Source: Acidipila sp. EB88 (GTDB lineage: Bacteria; Acidobacteriota; Terriglobia; Terriglobales; Acidobacteriaceae). Taken from it: a DNA stretch of 64,000 nucleotides. Both the position numbers and the translations under genes were made by a program. Below, piece by piece: positions 1 to 9,206 of the stretch. Below the pieces are notes generated by a model. It made no database searches. It saw only the letters and a list, made by a program, of their open reading frames with translations, and was not told the origin of the DNA. The stretch spans positions 3,286,001 through 3,350,000 of the forward strand of contig NZ_QWEV01000005.1 of assembly GCF_003858395.1 (NCBI RefSeq). Direction: 5' to 3'. How positions within the stretch are numbered: position 1 is the stretch's first letter; each line of letters opens with the position of its first letter.

Positions 1-2
1 CC

Positions 3-164
3 CTGGAAATCTCAAATACCACGCCGCTGCCGGCCAAGGTCTATGCCGACGAAGGCCTTTGCCAGATCCTGTTCTTCCAGTCAGACGAGCCCTGCGAGGT
101 TTCCTACGCGGATCGAAAAGGCAAATACCAGGCGCAGCAGGGAATCGTCCTCCCGAAACTGTGA
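3..164 (+). CDS. dcd: dCTP deaminase, C-terminal end (partial)
   Basis: Only the last 53 codons are in the window, open from the left edge and ending in TGA. The translation contains [17 protein letters not shown] followed by a short tail ending LPKL, which matches the conserved C-terminus of dCTP deaminases, the part that folds over the nucleotide and contacts the base. The enzyme deaminates dCTP to dUTP and so feeds dTMP synthesis in the cytoplasm. The catalytic Glu lies upstream of the window and cannot be checked. A strong terminator follows about 100 bases downstream, so dcd ends its transcription unit. Confidence 0.85.
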   Translation: MEISNTTPLPAKVYADEGLCQILFFQSDEPCEVSYADRKGKYQAQQGIVLPKL

Positions 165-267
165 CCAGCATGCATATTTAAAAAAGCATGAATGGTGACA
201 TAAGTAACTTGCATCGGCCCGCGATCCGGCATACAAAGTAATCAGTAACAACGCAGATCTGGGGAAC

Positions 268-298
268 GGGGCTGGGAAACCAGCCCCTCTTTTTTTTT
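268..298 (+). terminator. Rho-independent terminator after dcd
   Basis: A perfect 8-bp stem GGGGCTGG/CCAGCCCC with a GAAA loop is followed by TCT and a run of eight T. This is a textbook intrinsic terminator on the + strand. The rest of the 165-480 gap shows no convincing gene. Confidence 0.9.
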
Positions 299-480
299 GC
301 TGCGACTCCGGTCTGCCTGCTTGTGCTTTCCGCGCGTCCCCATCGAAATAGATGCTGTCTCGTACCACTCCCTGTGATCCGGCTGCATCTCATTGGGTCG
401 AAAGCACTTGGTGTAGGCCATCGTGACATACGTGCCAGCCATGGTATTTGGTGCGATTCATCAGGACGGGGAGAAAACAA

Positions 481-1167
481 ATGAAGAAGTTCCTTGCAAT
501 GCTGTGCATGGTCGGTATGACCCTTCCGGCAATGGCCAGCGACAAAGCGGCGTTGGACAAACGGCTGGTAAGCGCCACCGCGACGCTGAATGAAATCATG
601 GCGGTACCTGACAAGGCGATTCCGGATTCGATCCTGACGCAGGCCACCTGCGTAGGCGTGATCCCTGGTCTCATCAAGGGTGCCTTCGTGTTTGGCGCGG
701 AGTACGGACAGGGTGTTGTGAGCTGCCGCACCGGCCACGGCTGGAGCGCGCCTGCGTTCATCAAGATGACTGGCGGCTCGTTCGGCTTCCAGATCGGTGG
801 TTCGGGCACGGACCTGGTCCTCGTCGCTGTGAATGACAAGGGCTTCCAGGACCTGCTGAAGAGCAAGTTCAAGATTGGCGGCGACGCTGCTGCCGCCGCC
901 GGCCCAGTCGGCCGTGACACCCAGGCCGCCACCAACTGGAAGCTGCAGTCCGAGCTTCTCACCTGGTCGCGTTCCAAGGGCCTGTTCGCCGGCATCGATC
1001 TGAACGGTGTCGCCGTGTTCGAGAACACGGATGACACGACCCTGTTCTATGGCCAGCCGCACACCTTCCAGCAGATCCTGAAGGGCAACGTGCTTCCGCC
1101 GGATGATGCCATGCCGTTCGTCAAGACCGTGGCAAAGTACTTCCATACCGCCAAGGCCCGTTCCTAG
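481..1167 (+). CDS. Secreted SYLF-domain (Ysc84-like) lipid-binding protein
   Basis: The 228-residue product starts with a short Sec signal peptide (MKKFLAML...AMAS) and is otherwise one SYLF/DUF500 domain: a helical N-terminal part, then the Gly-rich block GGSFGFQIGGSGTDLVLV near residues 100-120. SYLF domains in eukaryotes bind phosphoinositides; bacterial members are exported and of unknown role, probably periplasmic or outer-membrane associated. The ATG at 481 is preferred to an in-frame upstream start because AGGACGGGGAG lies just ahead of it and the signal peptide begins there. It is monocistronic, between two terminators. Confidence 0.85.
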   Translation: MKKFLAMLCMVGMTLPAMASDKAALDKRLVSATATLNEIMAVPDKAIPDSILTQATCVGVIPGLIKGAFVFGAEYGQGVVSCRTGHGWSAPAFIKMTGGSFGFQIGGSGTDLVLVAVNDKGFQDLLKSKFKIGGDAAAAAGPVGRDTQAATNWKLQSELLTWSRSKGLFAGIDLNGVAVFENTDDTTLFYGQPHTFQQILKGNVLPPDDAMPFVKTVAKYFHTAKARS

Positions 1168-1184
1168 TTAAACCCTGCACCCAG

Positions 1185-1213
1185 GGGCCGGCCCTCGCGG
1201 GCCGGCCCTTTTT
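1185..1213 (+). terminator. Rho-independent terminator after the SYLF gene
   Basis: A perfect 9-bp GC stem GGGCCGGCC/GGCCGGCCC with a 6-base loop is followed by TTTTT, 18 bases after the stop codon. Confidence 0.85.
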
Positions 1214-1237
1214 GCATCGCTGGAAACACGGTTACAC

Positions 1238-2170
1238 TTGAAAAGAATCATCTGGGCGCGAGGGATCGTACTGCGGCAGCGGCTTGAATACTGGTTTGTA
1301 CGGTGCCTGATCGGTGCCATGGGAGCTCTGCCGCGCCGTCTGGCCCGCACGTGTGGTGCAGTGCTGGGCGGGGTCGCGCTGCGAACGCTCCCAAGGCTGC
1401 GGCGCACGGGCGAGCAGAATCTTGTTCTTGCCTACCCTGAATGCGGCGCTGCCTGGCGCGCGGGGGTGCTGCGCAAGGTGTATCGCAGCCTCGGCTGGCA
1501 ACTGGCCGAGTTCTGCCAGATGGCGAGCTACTCTGCGGAGCAGGCCAGCGCCTTTATTCGGTATGAGGGGTTCGAGCACTTTGCGCAAGCAGAGGCGCGC
1601 GGCAAGGGCGTGCTGATCGTGACCGGCCATCTGGGCGCCTGGGAACTTTCCAGCTTTTTTCACTCGCTGATGGGCCACCCCATGAGCATGGTGATTCGTC
1701 GACTCGATAACCCCTACGTCGACCACTTTGTAAACAGGGTCCGCTGCATGCACGGCAACTCGGTGCTGCACAAGGATGATTTCGCCCGTGGGCTGCTGGC
1801 AGCCACGCGCGCCGGCCGGTCAATCGGCATCCTGATGGACACCAACATGACGCCGCCGCAAGGGGTCTTTGTGCCGTTCTTCGGTCACCTGGCCTGTACC
1901 CCGGCAGGCCTGGCGCGCATCGCGCTCAAGACCGGGGCCGCCGTACTGCCAGGCTTTCTGCTCTGGCATGAGGACGAGTCCAAGTACGTGTTGCACTTCT
2001 ACCCGGAGATTGAAATGGCCGACACCGGAAACGCCGAGGCGGATGCACTGTGCAACACGGCCCGCTGCACCGCCGCGATCGAAGCAGCGATTCGTGCCTA
2101 CCCGGAGCAATGGCTCTGGGTGCACCGACGCTGGAAGACCCGCCCGGCGGGCGAAGCACCCATATACTAG
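1238..2170 (+). CDS. lpxL: Lipid A biosynthesis acyltransferase (LpxL/HtrB family)
   Basis: The 310-residue product is a LysoPhospholipid-acyltransferase-like LpxL/HtrB enzyme, which moves a secondary acyl chain from acyl-ACP onto the lipid A precursor at the inner membrane. Key evidence is HLGAWE at residues 131-136, the catalytic HX4(D/E) motif, plus a hydrophobic N-terminus (about residues 19-35) acting as membrane anchor. Length matches the family (about 300). The start is TTG, with GGAAA about 12 bases ahead; an ATG at 1318 would remove the anchor. The next gene, lpxD, starts about 110 bases downstream, so the two lipid A genes probably share a transcript. The exact position and chain acylated cannot be told from sequence. 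Confidence 0.88.
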   Translation: MKRIIWARGIVLRQRLEYWFVRCLIGAMGALPRRLARTCGAVLGGVALRTLPRLRRTGEQNLVLAYPECGAAWRAGVLRKVYRSLGWQLAEFCQMASYSAEQASAFIRYEGFEHFAQAEARGKGVLIVTGHLGAWELSSFFHSLMGHPMSMVIRRLDNPYVDHFVNRVRCMHGNSVLHKDDFARGLLAATRAGRSIGILMDTNMTPPQGVFVPFFGHLACTPAGLARIALKTGAAVLPGFLLWHEDESKYVLHFYPEIEMADTGNAEADALCNTARCTAAIEAAIRAYPEQWLWVHRRWKTRPAGEAPIY

Positions 2171-2280
2171 GCGTGCCCGGGCTGCTTCCACTGTCCGCAG
2201 GCATTGAACAAAGCCGTACACAGGAGCCGAGACCGCTCCGCTCCGCCAACAGGATCAACGTGACCCCTCAGCCTCCGAAC

Positions 2281-3312
2281 ATGCCGCTGCGTTTACTGGC
2301 CAGGTCTCTTAGCTGCACCCTGCGGCCGGTCAGCGCAGGTGAGCAGCCAGTGCGCGGGGTGGCAAGCCATGGCGGCGCCGACCTGACCACTGTGGTATTC
2401 GCCGAGGATGCGCGTACCCTGCAGTCAGCCCTCCTGAGCTCTGCCGGCGCCATCCTCACGACGGCCGCCTTGGCCGAAACGGTGCCTGAAAACCGCCCCG
2501 TCCTGCTCACCGACCAGCCCAAGCTCGCCTTCGCCCGGGCAGCCCGCGTGTTGCGGCCCGCACTTTCGCAGCCGGACATTCACCCGCTGGCGTCGGTTGC
2601 GCCCGGGACCACGATCGGCGACATCGTCTCGATTGGACCCTTCGCAGTGGTGGAAGACGGCGTGGTGCTGGGTCCTGGCGTACAGATCGGCGCCGGTGCC
2701 GTGATCGGGAGGGGGTGCGATCTGGGTGCGGGGTGCGTGGTCTACCCGCGCGTGGTGCTTTATCCCGGGGTCACGCTTGGCAGGCGGGTGGTGGTGCATG
2801 CCGGCGCAGTGCTGGGTTCCGACGGCTTTGGCTACGTGCGCGACCGCGCAACCGGCGCCTACGAGCAGTTTCCGCAGCAAGGCACCCTGCTGATCGAGGA
2901 TGACGTGGAGATCGGGGCCAACACCACCATCGACCGTGGAGCGCTCGAGCAGACCCGCATCCGTCGAGGCGTCAAGCTCGATAACCTGGTGCACGTGGGG
3001 CACAACGTCGAGGTAGGCGAGGACGTGGTGATCGCCGCGCAAACCGGCATATCGGGCTCCAGCACCCTTGGCAAAGGGGCGGTCGTCGCTGGGCAGGTCG
3101 GGATCGCCGATCACGTCACGATCGGCGAAGGCGCCATCCTCGGTGCCCAGTGCGGCATCCCTTCCAACAAGCAGCTGAATGGCCCGGGCATGCTGTTCTG
3201 GGGAACGCCTGCCCGGCCTATCCAGCAGTACCTGAAAGAGCTCGCGACGCTCGCCCGGCTCACGCGGCGTACTCGTACGAAGCAGCCCACAGGCAGGGAA
3301 GCAGGGGAGTAG
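2281..3312 (+). CDS. lpxD: UDP-3-O-acylglucosamine N-acyltransferase
   Basis: LpxD adds the N-linked hydroxyacyl chain to UDP-3-O-acylglucosamine, the third step of lipid A synthesis. The 343-residue product has an N-terminal uridine-binding region (1-100) and a left-handed beta helix of hexapeptide repeats (about 104-320; for example [12 protein letters not shown]). [14 protein letters not shown] near 172-185 and [11 protein letters not shown] around 238-247 are LpxD hallmarks; the His in VGHNV aligns with the family's catalytic His. A GTG at 2260 is an alternative start. The N-terminal domain looks shorter and more divergent than in E. coli. The stop is 2 bases before the next ATG, so they are translationally linked. 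Confidence 0.85.
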   Translation: MPLRLLARSLSCTLRPVSAGEQPVRGVASHGGADLTTVVFAEDARTLQSALLSSAGAILTTAALAETVPENRPVLLTDQPKLAFARAARVLRPALSQPDIHPLASVAPGTTIGDIVSIGPFAVVEDGVVLGPGVQIGAGAVIGRGCDLGAGCVVYPRVVLYPGVTLGRRVVVHAGAVLGSDGFGYVRDRATGAYEQFPQQGTLLIEDDVEIGANTTIDRGALEQTRIRRGVKLDNLVHVGHNVEVGEDVVIAAQTGISGSSTLGKGAVVAGQVGIADHVTIGEGAILGAQCGIPSNKQLNGPGMLFWGTPARPIQQYLKELATLARLTRRTRTKQPTGREAGE

Positions 3313-3314
3313 GT

Positions 3315-3923
3315 ATGGCAGTGGTTGTGATTGGCGGGCACTCCCGCAATATCGGCAAGACCTCGGTGGTGGCTGGCCTGATCGCGGCTCTGCCCGAGTG
3401 CCACTGGACGGCCTTCAAGATCACGCAGTATGGCCACGGTTTTTGCACCGCCGACGGCGCGCCCTGCGACTGCCAGACCGACGAGCACACCATCGCTGTC
3501 ACGGCGGAGCGGCCGGACGGCGACGCCTCGACTGACAGCGGCCGCTACCTGCGTGCAGGCGCGCAGCGCTCGCTTTGGGTACGCACGCGCATCGGCATGC
3601 TGGCCACAGCGATGCCACGCATCCGCAAGGAACTGGCTGTATCGGGCAACGCCATCCTCGAGTCCAATTCAATCCTGCAGTTTATGAAGCCCGACGTGTA
3701 CCTCAGCGTGCTCGATGCCGCCACGGCGGACTTCAAGGAGTCGGCCCGGTTGTTCCTGGATCGCGCCGATGCGCTGATCACTGTGGAGCGCCCACTCGAG
3801 CCGCACTGGAAGGGCGTCTCGGCGAAGCTGATCAAGGGAAAGCCGCTTTTCAAGGTCCAGGCGCCCACGTATCTGTCGCCGGAGTTGATCGCATTTGTCC
3901 GGGAGCGCGTCGCGGCCGCTTAG
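3315..3923 (+). CDS. P-loop NTPase of unknown function (MobB-like fold), linked to lpxD
   Basis: The 202-residue protein opens with a Walker A loop, GGHSRNIGKTS at residues 7-17, followed by a conserved-looking FKITQYGHG and a Cys pair in CDCQTDEH. The architecture resembles small MobB/deviant P-loop GTPases, but I do not recognise a named family. The Cys/His cluster (C near 43, CDC near 49-51) could bind metal. The start is certain: ATG 2 bases after the lpxD stop, with GCAGGGGAG ahead. Position suggests a role tied to envelope lipid synthesis, but that is only context. Confidence 0.75.
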   Translation: MAVVVIGGHSRNIGKTSVVAGLIAALPECHWTAFKITQYGHGFCTADGAPCDCQTDEHTIAVTAERPDGDASTDSGRYLRAGAQRSLWVRTRIGMLATAMPRIRKELAVSGNAILESNSILQFMKPDVYLSVLDAATADFKESARLFLDRADALITVERPLEPHWKGVSAKLIKGKPLFKVQAPTYLSPELIAFVRERVAAA

Positions 3924-3962
3924 CTGAGCGCCGGGACAGCTCCCGTCGAGTTTAGCCGGCCG

Positions 3963-4184
3963 CTACTTCTGCGGCGGAAACGTCTCGGCCTTAAGCGACC
4001 CATCCCGCTGCTTCATCAGGATCTGCACCTTACCCTCGGCTGCTTCCAGCTGTTCCTTGCAGGCGCTCGAAAGTCGCATGCCTTCTTCAAACAGCTTGAT
4101 CGAATCATCAAGTGGCAGGTCGCCCCGCTCCAGTTGCCCCACGATGGTTTCAAGCTGTTTCACGTTCTCTTCAAAGGTAGCCAT
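3963..4184 (-). CDS. xseB: Exodeoxyribonuclease VII small subunit
   Basis: A 73-residue protein beginning MATFEENVKQLETIVGQLE, with the family signature of a heptad-like LE.IV..LE.G...LD.S...FEEG pattern, i.e. the two-helix XseB fold. XseB binds in several copies to the XseA catalytic subunit, which degrades single-stranded DNA into acid-soluble oligonucleotides. No xseA is present here; xseB standing away from xseA is common. It starts 8 bases after the stop of the DUF1348 gene and is probably cotranscribed with it. It converges with the P-loop gene on the other strand. Confidence 0.93.
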   Translation of the reverse strand: MATFEENVKQLETIVGQLERGDLPLDDSIKLFEEGMRLSSACKEQLEAAEGKVQILMKQRDGSLKAETFPPQK

Positions 4185-4192
4185 GGTTGTGA

Positions 4193-4663
4193 TTACAAGC
4201 CTAACTCGCTGAGCCCGGGGTGGTCGTCTGGACGCGGTCCCTGTTCCCAGTGGAAAAGGCGATCTTCATCCCGGATCGCCAGGTCGTTGATGGAAGCGAC
4301 CCGCCGGCGCATGAGCCCGGCCTCGTCAAACTCCCACAACTCGTTGCCGTAGGAGCGGAACCACTGTCCGGCCATGTCGTGCCACTCGTAGGCGAAGCGT
4401 ACAGCCATGCGGTTCTCGCGAAAGCCCCATAGCTCCTTGATCAGCCGGTACTCGTGCTCGTTCTCCCACTTGCGCCGGAGAAAGGCGACGATCTCGGCGC
4501 GGCCCGTGATGAACTCCGTGCGGTTGCGCCAATGCGAATCCTCGGTGTACGCCAGCGACACCTTCTCCGGGTTGCGGCTGTTCCAGGCATTTTCAGCCGC
4601 CCGCGCTTTCAGCGGGGCACTCTGCGGGTCAAAAGGCGGCTTGAGTGAAACAGGGTTGGTCAT
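4193..4663 (-). CDS. DUF1348 family protein (SnoaL/NTF2-like fold)
   Basis: The 156-residue product matches the DUF1348 group of NTF2-like small cone-fold proteins: ...[21 protein letters not shown], then [29 protein letters not shown] and [12 protein letters not shown]. No enzymatic residues are assigned for this group; they are usually annotated as SnoaL-like and are widespread. Placement 8 bases upstream of xseB and 65 bases downstream of the one-carbon enzyme suggests one minus-strand transcript, though the functions are not obviously related. Confidence 0.85.
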   Translation of the reverse strand: MTNPVSLKPPFDPQSAPLKARAAENAWNSRNPEKVSLAYTEDSHWRNRTEFITGRAEIVAFLRRKWENEHEYRLIKELWGFRENRMAVRFAYEWHDMAGQWFRSYGNELWEFDEAGLMRRRVASINDLAIRDEDRLFHWEQGPRPDDHPGLSELGL

Positions 4664-4728
4664 GGTGTCGCTCCTGAGGCTGTGTTTGGTGCTTCAGGTA
4701 CAAGATGCTTCAGGGTACGCGGCTGGAC

Positions 4729-6648
4729 TCATTTACGGCTGGGCAGCACGCTCGAAAGCGTCTCGATCGCTGTGTTGTAGCGGCCGAATGGAGCGCTGGC
4801 GGCAACACCTTGCACCATGGGCCGGGCCGTCGCAAGCATCTCCTGCGCAATCCGCACGCCCTCGTCGCGCGAGGCTTCCGGGCCTTCTGCCGCGCCCATG
4901 CGGACCATGATCTCGTCCGGGACAGCAACGCGCAGATCGTTCTTCATGAACTCGGCGTTGCGCAGGCTGGTCAGCGGCCAGATGCCCGCGATCACCGGGA
5001 TGCGGAACTGTTCGACCCGGCGCAGGAAGCTTTCGAGCAGGCGCAGATCAAACACCGGCTGGGTAATGGCGTACTCCGCCCCCGCCTCGACCTTGTAGGC
5101 AAAGCGGCGGATCTCGTTCTCGATATCCGGCACGCCCGGATTGGCTGCCACCGCGACCGTGAAGCCGGTCGACTCGCCGATGGAGTTGCCACCAATGTCC
5201 AGCCCATGGTTCAGCCGCCGCACGATGTTGACTAGGCCGATCGCGTCCACGTCGAACACCGCCGTTGCGTCGGGATAGTTGCCGAGCTTGGGTGGGTCGC
5301 CGGTGAGGCAGAGAATGTTCTTGAGCCCGATCGACGAGGCGCCTAGCAGGTCGCTCTGGATGGAAAGCACGTTGCGGTCGCGGCAGGTGTAATGCAGCAC
5401 CGTCTCGATGGGCGCGTTTTTGGGGGCGTTCTGCTGGATCTGGATGCAGAGGCTTTGTGCGCTCATGCGGGCAGACGCGCGGGGGGAGTCCGGAACGTTG
5501 ATCGCGTCGACGCCATGCTCGGCGAGCAGGCGCGCCCCGGCAAGCTCCTTGCGCGTGTCGATGCCGCGCGGCGGCACGATCTCGACCAGGGTGACAAACT
5601 GGCGCTCGGCGATCAGCCGACCGATGGTGGAGCGCTGTGCGAGTGGCGCCGTTTCGACGGCATCGTCGGGCAGCACCTCGACCCGGGGCCCGCCACGTGC
5701 TTCCGTCGCTTCTACCTCGCGGGCACCTGCCTTCATCGCGCTCTGGGCTCGAAGATTGGCGCGCATCGCGCGGATATGCGCCGGAGTGGTGCCGCAGCAG
5801 CCGCCCACAAACTGCACGCCCGCCTTGAGAAACTTGCGCGCGAAGCTCGCCATATACTCCGGCGAGCACAGGTAGATGTTGCGCCCGTCGATCGCCCGGG
5901 GAACCCCTGCATTCGGCATCGCGAACAAGGGCAGGTGCGTGCCGCCAGCCATGCTCTCGATCGCACTCAGCACAGCAGCGGGGCCGGTGGAGCAGTTCAC
6001 CCCGATGCCGTCCGCGCCCCAGTTGGCAAGTCGGGCCGCCGCAAGCTCGGGCTGTGTACCGTCCAGGCAGAGGCTTTCTTCATCGACTGTGACCATCACC
6101 ACCACCGGAAGATCCGGTGCGGCTTCGCGTGCCGCCAGCAGGGCTTGCTCGGCTTCCGCAAGCGAAAGCACGGTTTCCACGATCAACAGGTCGACGCCGA
6201 CGCCTGGCCCCCCGGAAGCAAGCGCCCGGATCTGTTCCGCGTACGCGGCCCGCGCTTCCTCGCGGGAGATCTTGCCGAGCGGCTCCATCTTGATCCCAAG
6301 CGGGCCTACAGACCCGGCGACCCAGGCGTCATTGGCCTGCTTTTCCTTGAGCTGCCGCACGGCATCGCGCGCCAGCCGGACGCCGGCCTGGTTGATGGCT
6401 TCGACCTTGTCTTCAAGGCCGAAGCGCTGCAGCCGAAACCGCGAAGCGCCAAAGGTATTAGTCTCGATCAGCTCCGCGCCGGCCTGCAGGTACTCCTCGT
6501 GAATGGAGCGCACAAGGTCTGGATCCGAAAGGTTGAGCTCGTCATAGCAGCGGTTAATGAAGATGCCGCGGTCATACAGGATCGTGCCCATGGCGCCATC
6601 GCACAGCACGGGTCGGTCCCCAAAAAGTTGTTGCAATCGATTCGACAT
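4729..6648 (-). CDS. Bifunctional homocysteine S-methyltransferase / 5,10-methylenetetrahydrofolate reductase
   Basis: This 639-residue enzyme fuses two domains. Residues 1 to about 300 form a Zn-dependent homocysteine methyltransferase barrel: CDGAMGTILYDRG at 16-28 and the Zn ligands C219 (GVNCS), C284 and C285 (GGCCGTTPAHI). Residues from about 350 form a flavin-dependent MTHFR barrel, beginning FVTLVEIVPPRGID. The fusion would let methyl groups made by folate reduction be used in methionine synthesis in the cytoplasm; the methyl donor of the first domain is not shown by sequence. The cobalamin domains of MetH are absent. No SAM or cobalamin riboswitch was recognised in the upstream gap. 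It is divergent from the lipoprotein gene. Confidence 0.92.
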   Translation of the reverse strand: MSNRLQQLFGDRPVLCDGAMGTILYDRGIFINRCYDELNLSDPDLVRSIHEEYLQAGAELIETNTFGASRFRLQRFGLEDKVEAINQAGVRLARDAVRQLKEKQANDAWVAGSVGPLGIKMEPLGKISREEARAAYAEQIRALASGGPGVGVDLLIVETVLSLAEAEQALLAAREAAPDLPVVVMVTVDEESLCLDGTQPELAAARLANWGADGIGVNCSTGPAAVLSAIESMAGGTHLPLFAMPNAGVPRAIDGRNIYLCSPEYMASFARKFLKAGVQFVGGCCGTTPAHIRAMRANLRAQSAMKAGAREVEATEARGGPRVEVLPDDAVETAPLAQRSTIGRLIAERQFVTLVEIVPPRGIDTRKELAGARLLAEHGVDAINVPDSPRASARMSAQSLCIQIQQNAPKNAPIETVLHYTCRDRNVLSIQSDLLGASSIGLKNILCLTGDPPKLGNYPDATAVFDVDAIGLVNIVRRLNHGLDIGGNSIGESTGFTVAVAANPGVPDIENEIRRFAYKVEAGAEYAITQPVFDLRLLESFLRRVEQFRIPVIAGIWPLTSLRNAEFMKNDLRVAVPDEIMVRMGAAEGPEASRDEGVRIAQEMLATARPMVQGVAASAPFGRYNTAIETLSSVLPSRK

Positions 6649-6713
6649 GGTCTGCTCAGTGATTCCTCATGCTAAGGCACAGGCCGCGCCGGTGCCAGCA
6701 AGGGCAGGTGCTT

Positions 6714-6722
6714 TGTTATACT
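6714..6722 (+). promoter_or_regulatory. Extended -10 promoter for the lipoprotein gene
   Basis: TG-T-TATACT forms an extended -10 element, predicting a start near 6729. It lies in the 120-base divergent gap between the one-carbon enzyme and the lipoprotein gene. No good -35 is seen, as expected for an extended -10. Confidence 0.45.
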
Positions 6723-6826
6723 TGGGCTTCCCTCGCAAGCGCGGGTGTCTTGCTTGGAGGGACTGGGGTTTTCATTTGCGTTTGTTGAACCTGCTTCAGC
6801 CTCACAGCAGCCGTGCGTCGCGCTGC

Positions 6827-8254
6827 ATGCGTCTTTGCTCCGTCCTCGCCGCCCTCCTGCTGGTCTCGCTTGGCCTATCCGCCTGCGGGAAGAACTACTA
6901 CTTCGCAGGTCGCGCCCTGCCGCCAAGCGGCATCCTGAACAGGGTCCTGCTAGCCTGCCAGATCAGCGGTCGTGGTCAGCTCTTCCTGGTGGACGGCCTG
7001 TACGACGTGCGCCACAACTACAACAACACGGTGGCGTCGTTCCCGATCAGCGGCTACACCGCCACGTCGCTCCCGATCACGGTGCAGAACCTTCCTGCGG
7101 AGCAGGTTGGTGTGGTGTTCTCCATCTCCGACGGTTCACTGTCTACCGTGAACTATGCCACCGAGACAGCGACGACGCTGCTAGCACCGCCTGCGACCAA
7201 CGTGGTGGCCTCTTCTGTGTTTACTTCCAGCAACCGACAGTACATCGTGGCCGCGCAGCAACAATTGCACGAGATCGAGATGTACGACGCCAGCACGGCG
7301 CCCACGACGTTCCTGCTGAACCTGCCCGGTGTGTACCGCGTCTCGGTCAACCCGGCTGGTACGATTGCGCTCGCCTTTGTGCAGAACTCCGACACGGTAT
7401 ATAGCGTGGTCCACCTGACCAGCGCGCAGCAGCAGGCTGCTGCCGCACTGCCACCCTCGCAGAATGGCGGCCGGTTCTATGATGGCGCCGAGGATTGCGA
7501 GCCCCAGAACCTGCCGCAATACTGCGTATTCGCGGTGGACACCTCGGCCGCACCGGTGGATCGCCCGATCCGCACCGTGTTTTCGCCTGATGGCTCCTCC
7601 GCGTACGTGATCGATTGCGGACCGGAGTGTGGCGGCCAGACTGCGGGTCTCACCCAGATTCCGCTGACCGGCACCGCGCTGAACCCTGGCACGACCGGAC
7701 CTGCGGGGATCGCGCTTAAAACCTCAACCTTTATCCCGGTCCCGGGCGGCGCGACGGATGCGCTCTTCAACGGCAACACGCTCTACGTGGCCGGGCAGCA
7801 ACTTGTGCCTGCCGACCAGTTGTTCACCGGCATGCTTTCCGTGGTCAACATCACCAACAACTCGGTGAGTGCGCCCATTCCGATCTCGGATGGCACGCAC
7901 AGCCGGATGGTGCTGGCCGATGACGACACCCTCTGGATCGGCTCATCGAGCTGCCAGGGCGGGGAGCGCTACCGGATGGCCCAGAATGGGAGCACCAACT
8001 CCTACGGCTGCATGACCATGGTGAACACTGATACCAACACTGTAACCACGATCGAGTCGTACAAGGGCGATGGCACAGGGATTGCCGCGGTCACGGGGCT
8101 GCACAAGGTGTATACGGCCGAGGGTGGCCAGGTGTACATCTACGGCACAACGGCCGGAGCGGCGCTCGACAACACCAACGTGACGGTAGCCGGCACCGTG
8201 GTCGATGTGGCCTACATGGATGCTCCGGATGACTCGGACAACACCTGGTACTAA
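6827..8254 (+). CDS. Lipoprotein with beta-propeller-like repeats, unknown function
   Basis: The 475-residue product has a lipobox (LSAC, Cys at residue 20) after a hydrophobic signal segment, so it should be lipid-anchored. The rest is rich in short beta-strand runs with repeated motifs such as VVxIT..., FSPDGSSAYVIDC and NTLYVAGQQL, resembling the beta-propeller folds of secreted Acidobacteria proteins. Cys pairs (CEPQNLPQYC, CGPECGG) suggest disulfides. No enzyme motif is seen. The start is uncertain: an in-frame TTG at 6776 has GGGG 7 bases ahead and would add 17 residues, whereas the ATG at 6827 gives a standard lipoprotein signal but has no clear ribosome-binding site. Confidence 0.75.
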   Translation: MRLCSVLAALLLVSLGLSACGKNYYFAGRALPPSGILNRVLLACQISGRGQLFLVDGLYDVRHNYNNTVASFPISGYTATSLPITVQNLPAEQVGVVFSISDGSLSTVNYATETATTLLAPPATNVVASSVFTSSNRQYIVAAQQQLHEIEMYDASTAPTTFLLNLPGVYRVSVNPAGTIALAFVQNSDTVYSVVHLTSAQQQAAAALPPSQNGGRFYDGAEDCEPQNLPQYCVFAVDTSAAPVDRPIRTVFSPDGSSAYVIDCGPECGGQTAGLTQIPLTGTALNPGTTGPAGIALKTSTFIPVPGGATDALFNGNTLYVAGQQLVPADQLFTGMLSVVNITNNSVSAPIPISDGTHSRMVLADDDTLWIGSSSCQGGERYRMAQNGSTNSYGCMTMVNTDTNTVTTIESYKGDGTGIAAVTGLHKVYTAEGGQVYIYGTTAGAALDNTNVTVAGTVVDVAYMDAPDDSDNTWY

Positions 8255-8273
8255 GCCAGACCAGCACACAGAT

Positions 8274-8302
8274 AAGGCGCGCCCACACGGCGCGCCTTTT
8301 CC
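8274..8302 (+). terminator. Rho-independent terminator after the lipoprotein gene
   Basis: A perfect 10-bp stem AAGGCGCGCC/GGCGCGCCTT with a 5-base loop runs into TTTTCC. Confidence 0.8.
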
Positions 8303-8355
8303 TTGCGGGCGCATAGCCAGAGGGCGAGTGCTGCTGCTGCATAAAGGAGAGCAAC

Positions 8356-9087
8356 GTGGAACCATGCGACATCCTGGCCGTCGCGGCCCATCGTGATGAT
8401 GTGGAGCAGACCTGCGGTGGAACCTTGCTGCGCGCCAGGGCACTGGGGCAGCGAACCGCCATCCTGGACCTGACCGCCGGCGAGGCCGGCACCCGTGGCT
8501 CTGCGCAGGAGCGTGCTGCCGAGGCGGCGAAGGCGGCGGAGTTGCTCGGGGTGGTGCATCGCGAAGCTCTCGACCTGCCCGACGGTGCTGTGGAAAACAC
8601 GTACCCAAATAGGCTCAAGGTGGCCGCTGTGGTGCGCACCCTTCGACCGCGCGTGGTGATCCTGCCTTACTGGACGGCGCGTCATCCCGATCACAGCACC
8701 TGCTCGGTGCTGGGCTACGAAGCATGCTTTGTGTCCGGTCTGCGCAAGGTCGTGACGCATGGCGCGGACGGGAAAGAGCAGGCTCCACACCGTCCGTTTA
8801 AAATCCTGTACGCCAGCCTCTATGCCGATGTCCGTCCCACATTCGTGGTTGACATTACCCCGCATATCGAGCAGCGTCACGCGGCCCTGATGGCATATCA
8901 GTCACAGTATGGCGACCAGCCGGAAGGCTCTGGTCTTTTCGTGCCGGAGCAGGAGATTCGCGAGCGCTGCTTTGCCGAGGCGAGGCACTATGGCCTGTTG
9001 GGTGGCGTGCGTTTTGGCGAGCCGTTTGTGCAGAAAGAGGTTGGGCTGGTGGCGGACCTGCTGCAAGTGCCGGTGCAATCGATCTAG
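8356..9087 (+). CDS. bshB1: Bacillithiol biosynthesis deacetylase (BshB1-type LmbE/PIG-L)
   Basis: The 243-residue Zn-dependent deacetylase has AAHRDDVEQTCGGTL at residues 10-24 (the AHxDD metal motif), GEAGTRGS, and ARHPDHSTC with the third metal ligand near residue 110. Length, GTRG and EQTCGGT favour BshB1, which removes the acetyl group from GlcNAc-malate during synthesis of bacillithiol, a low-molecular-weight thiol, over a general PIG-L enzyme. The start is GTG behind AAAGGAGAGCAAC. No bshA or bshC is in the window, so pathway membership is inferred from motif similarity alone. It is probably monocistronic or weakly linked to the acyltransferase 120 bases on. Confidence 0.8.
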   Translation: MEPCDILAVAAHRDDVEQTCGGTLLRARALGQRTAILDLTAGEAGTRGSAQERAAEAAKAAELLGVVHREALDLPDGAVENTYPNRLKVAAVVRTLRPRVVILPYWTARHPDHSTCSVLGYEACFVSGLRKVVTHGADGKEQAPHRPFKILYASLYADVRPTFVVDITPHIEQRHAALMAYQSQYGDQPEGSGLFVPEQEIRERCFAEARHYGLLGGVRFGEPFVQKEVGLVADLLQVPVQSI

Positions 9088-9206
9088 CGATGTCACCCCA
9101 GGTCCTGTGCCGGTGCACGCGACGGTACCGTGCAGCCGGTGCTCTCCAGGGCTGAATCCCTTGGAGCGCGGCGCGGTGCATGGTAGGTTTCCCGCAGGAG
9201 AGTGCT

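Noticed and set aside
5392..6675. 427-residue plus-strand frame opposite the one-carbon enzyme
   Set aside because: Antisense shadow of a gene with clear Zn and MTHFR motifs; no family match.
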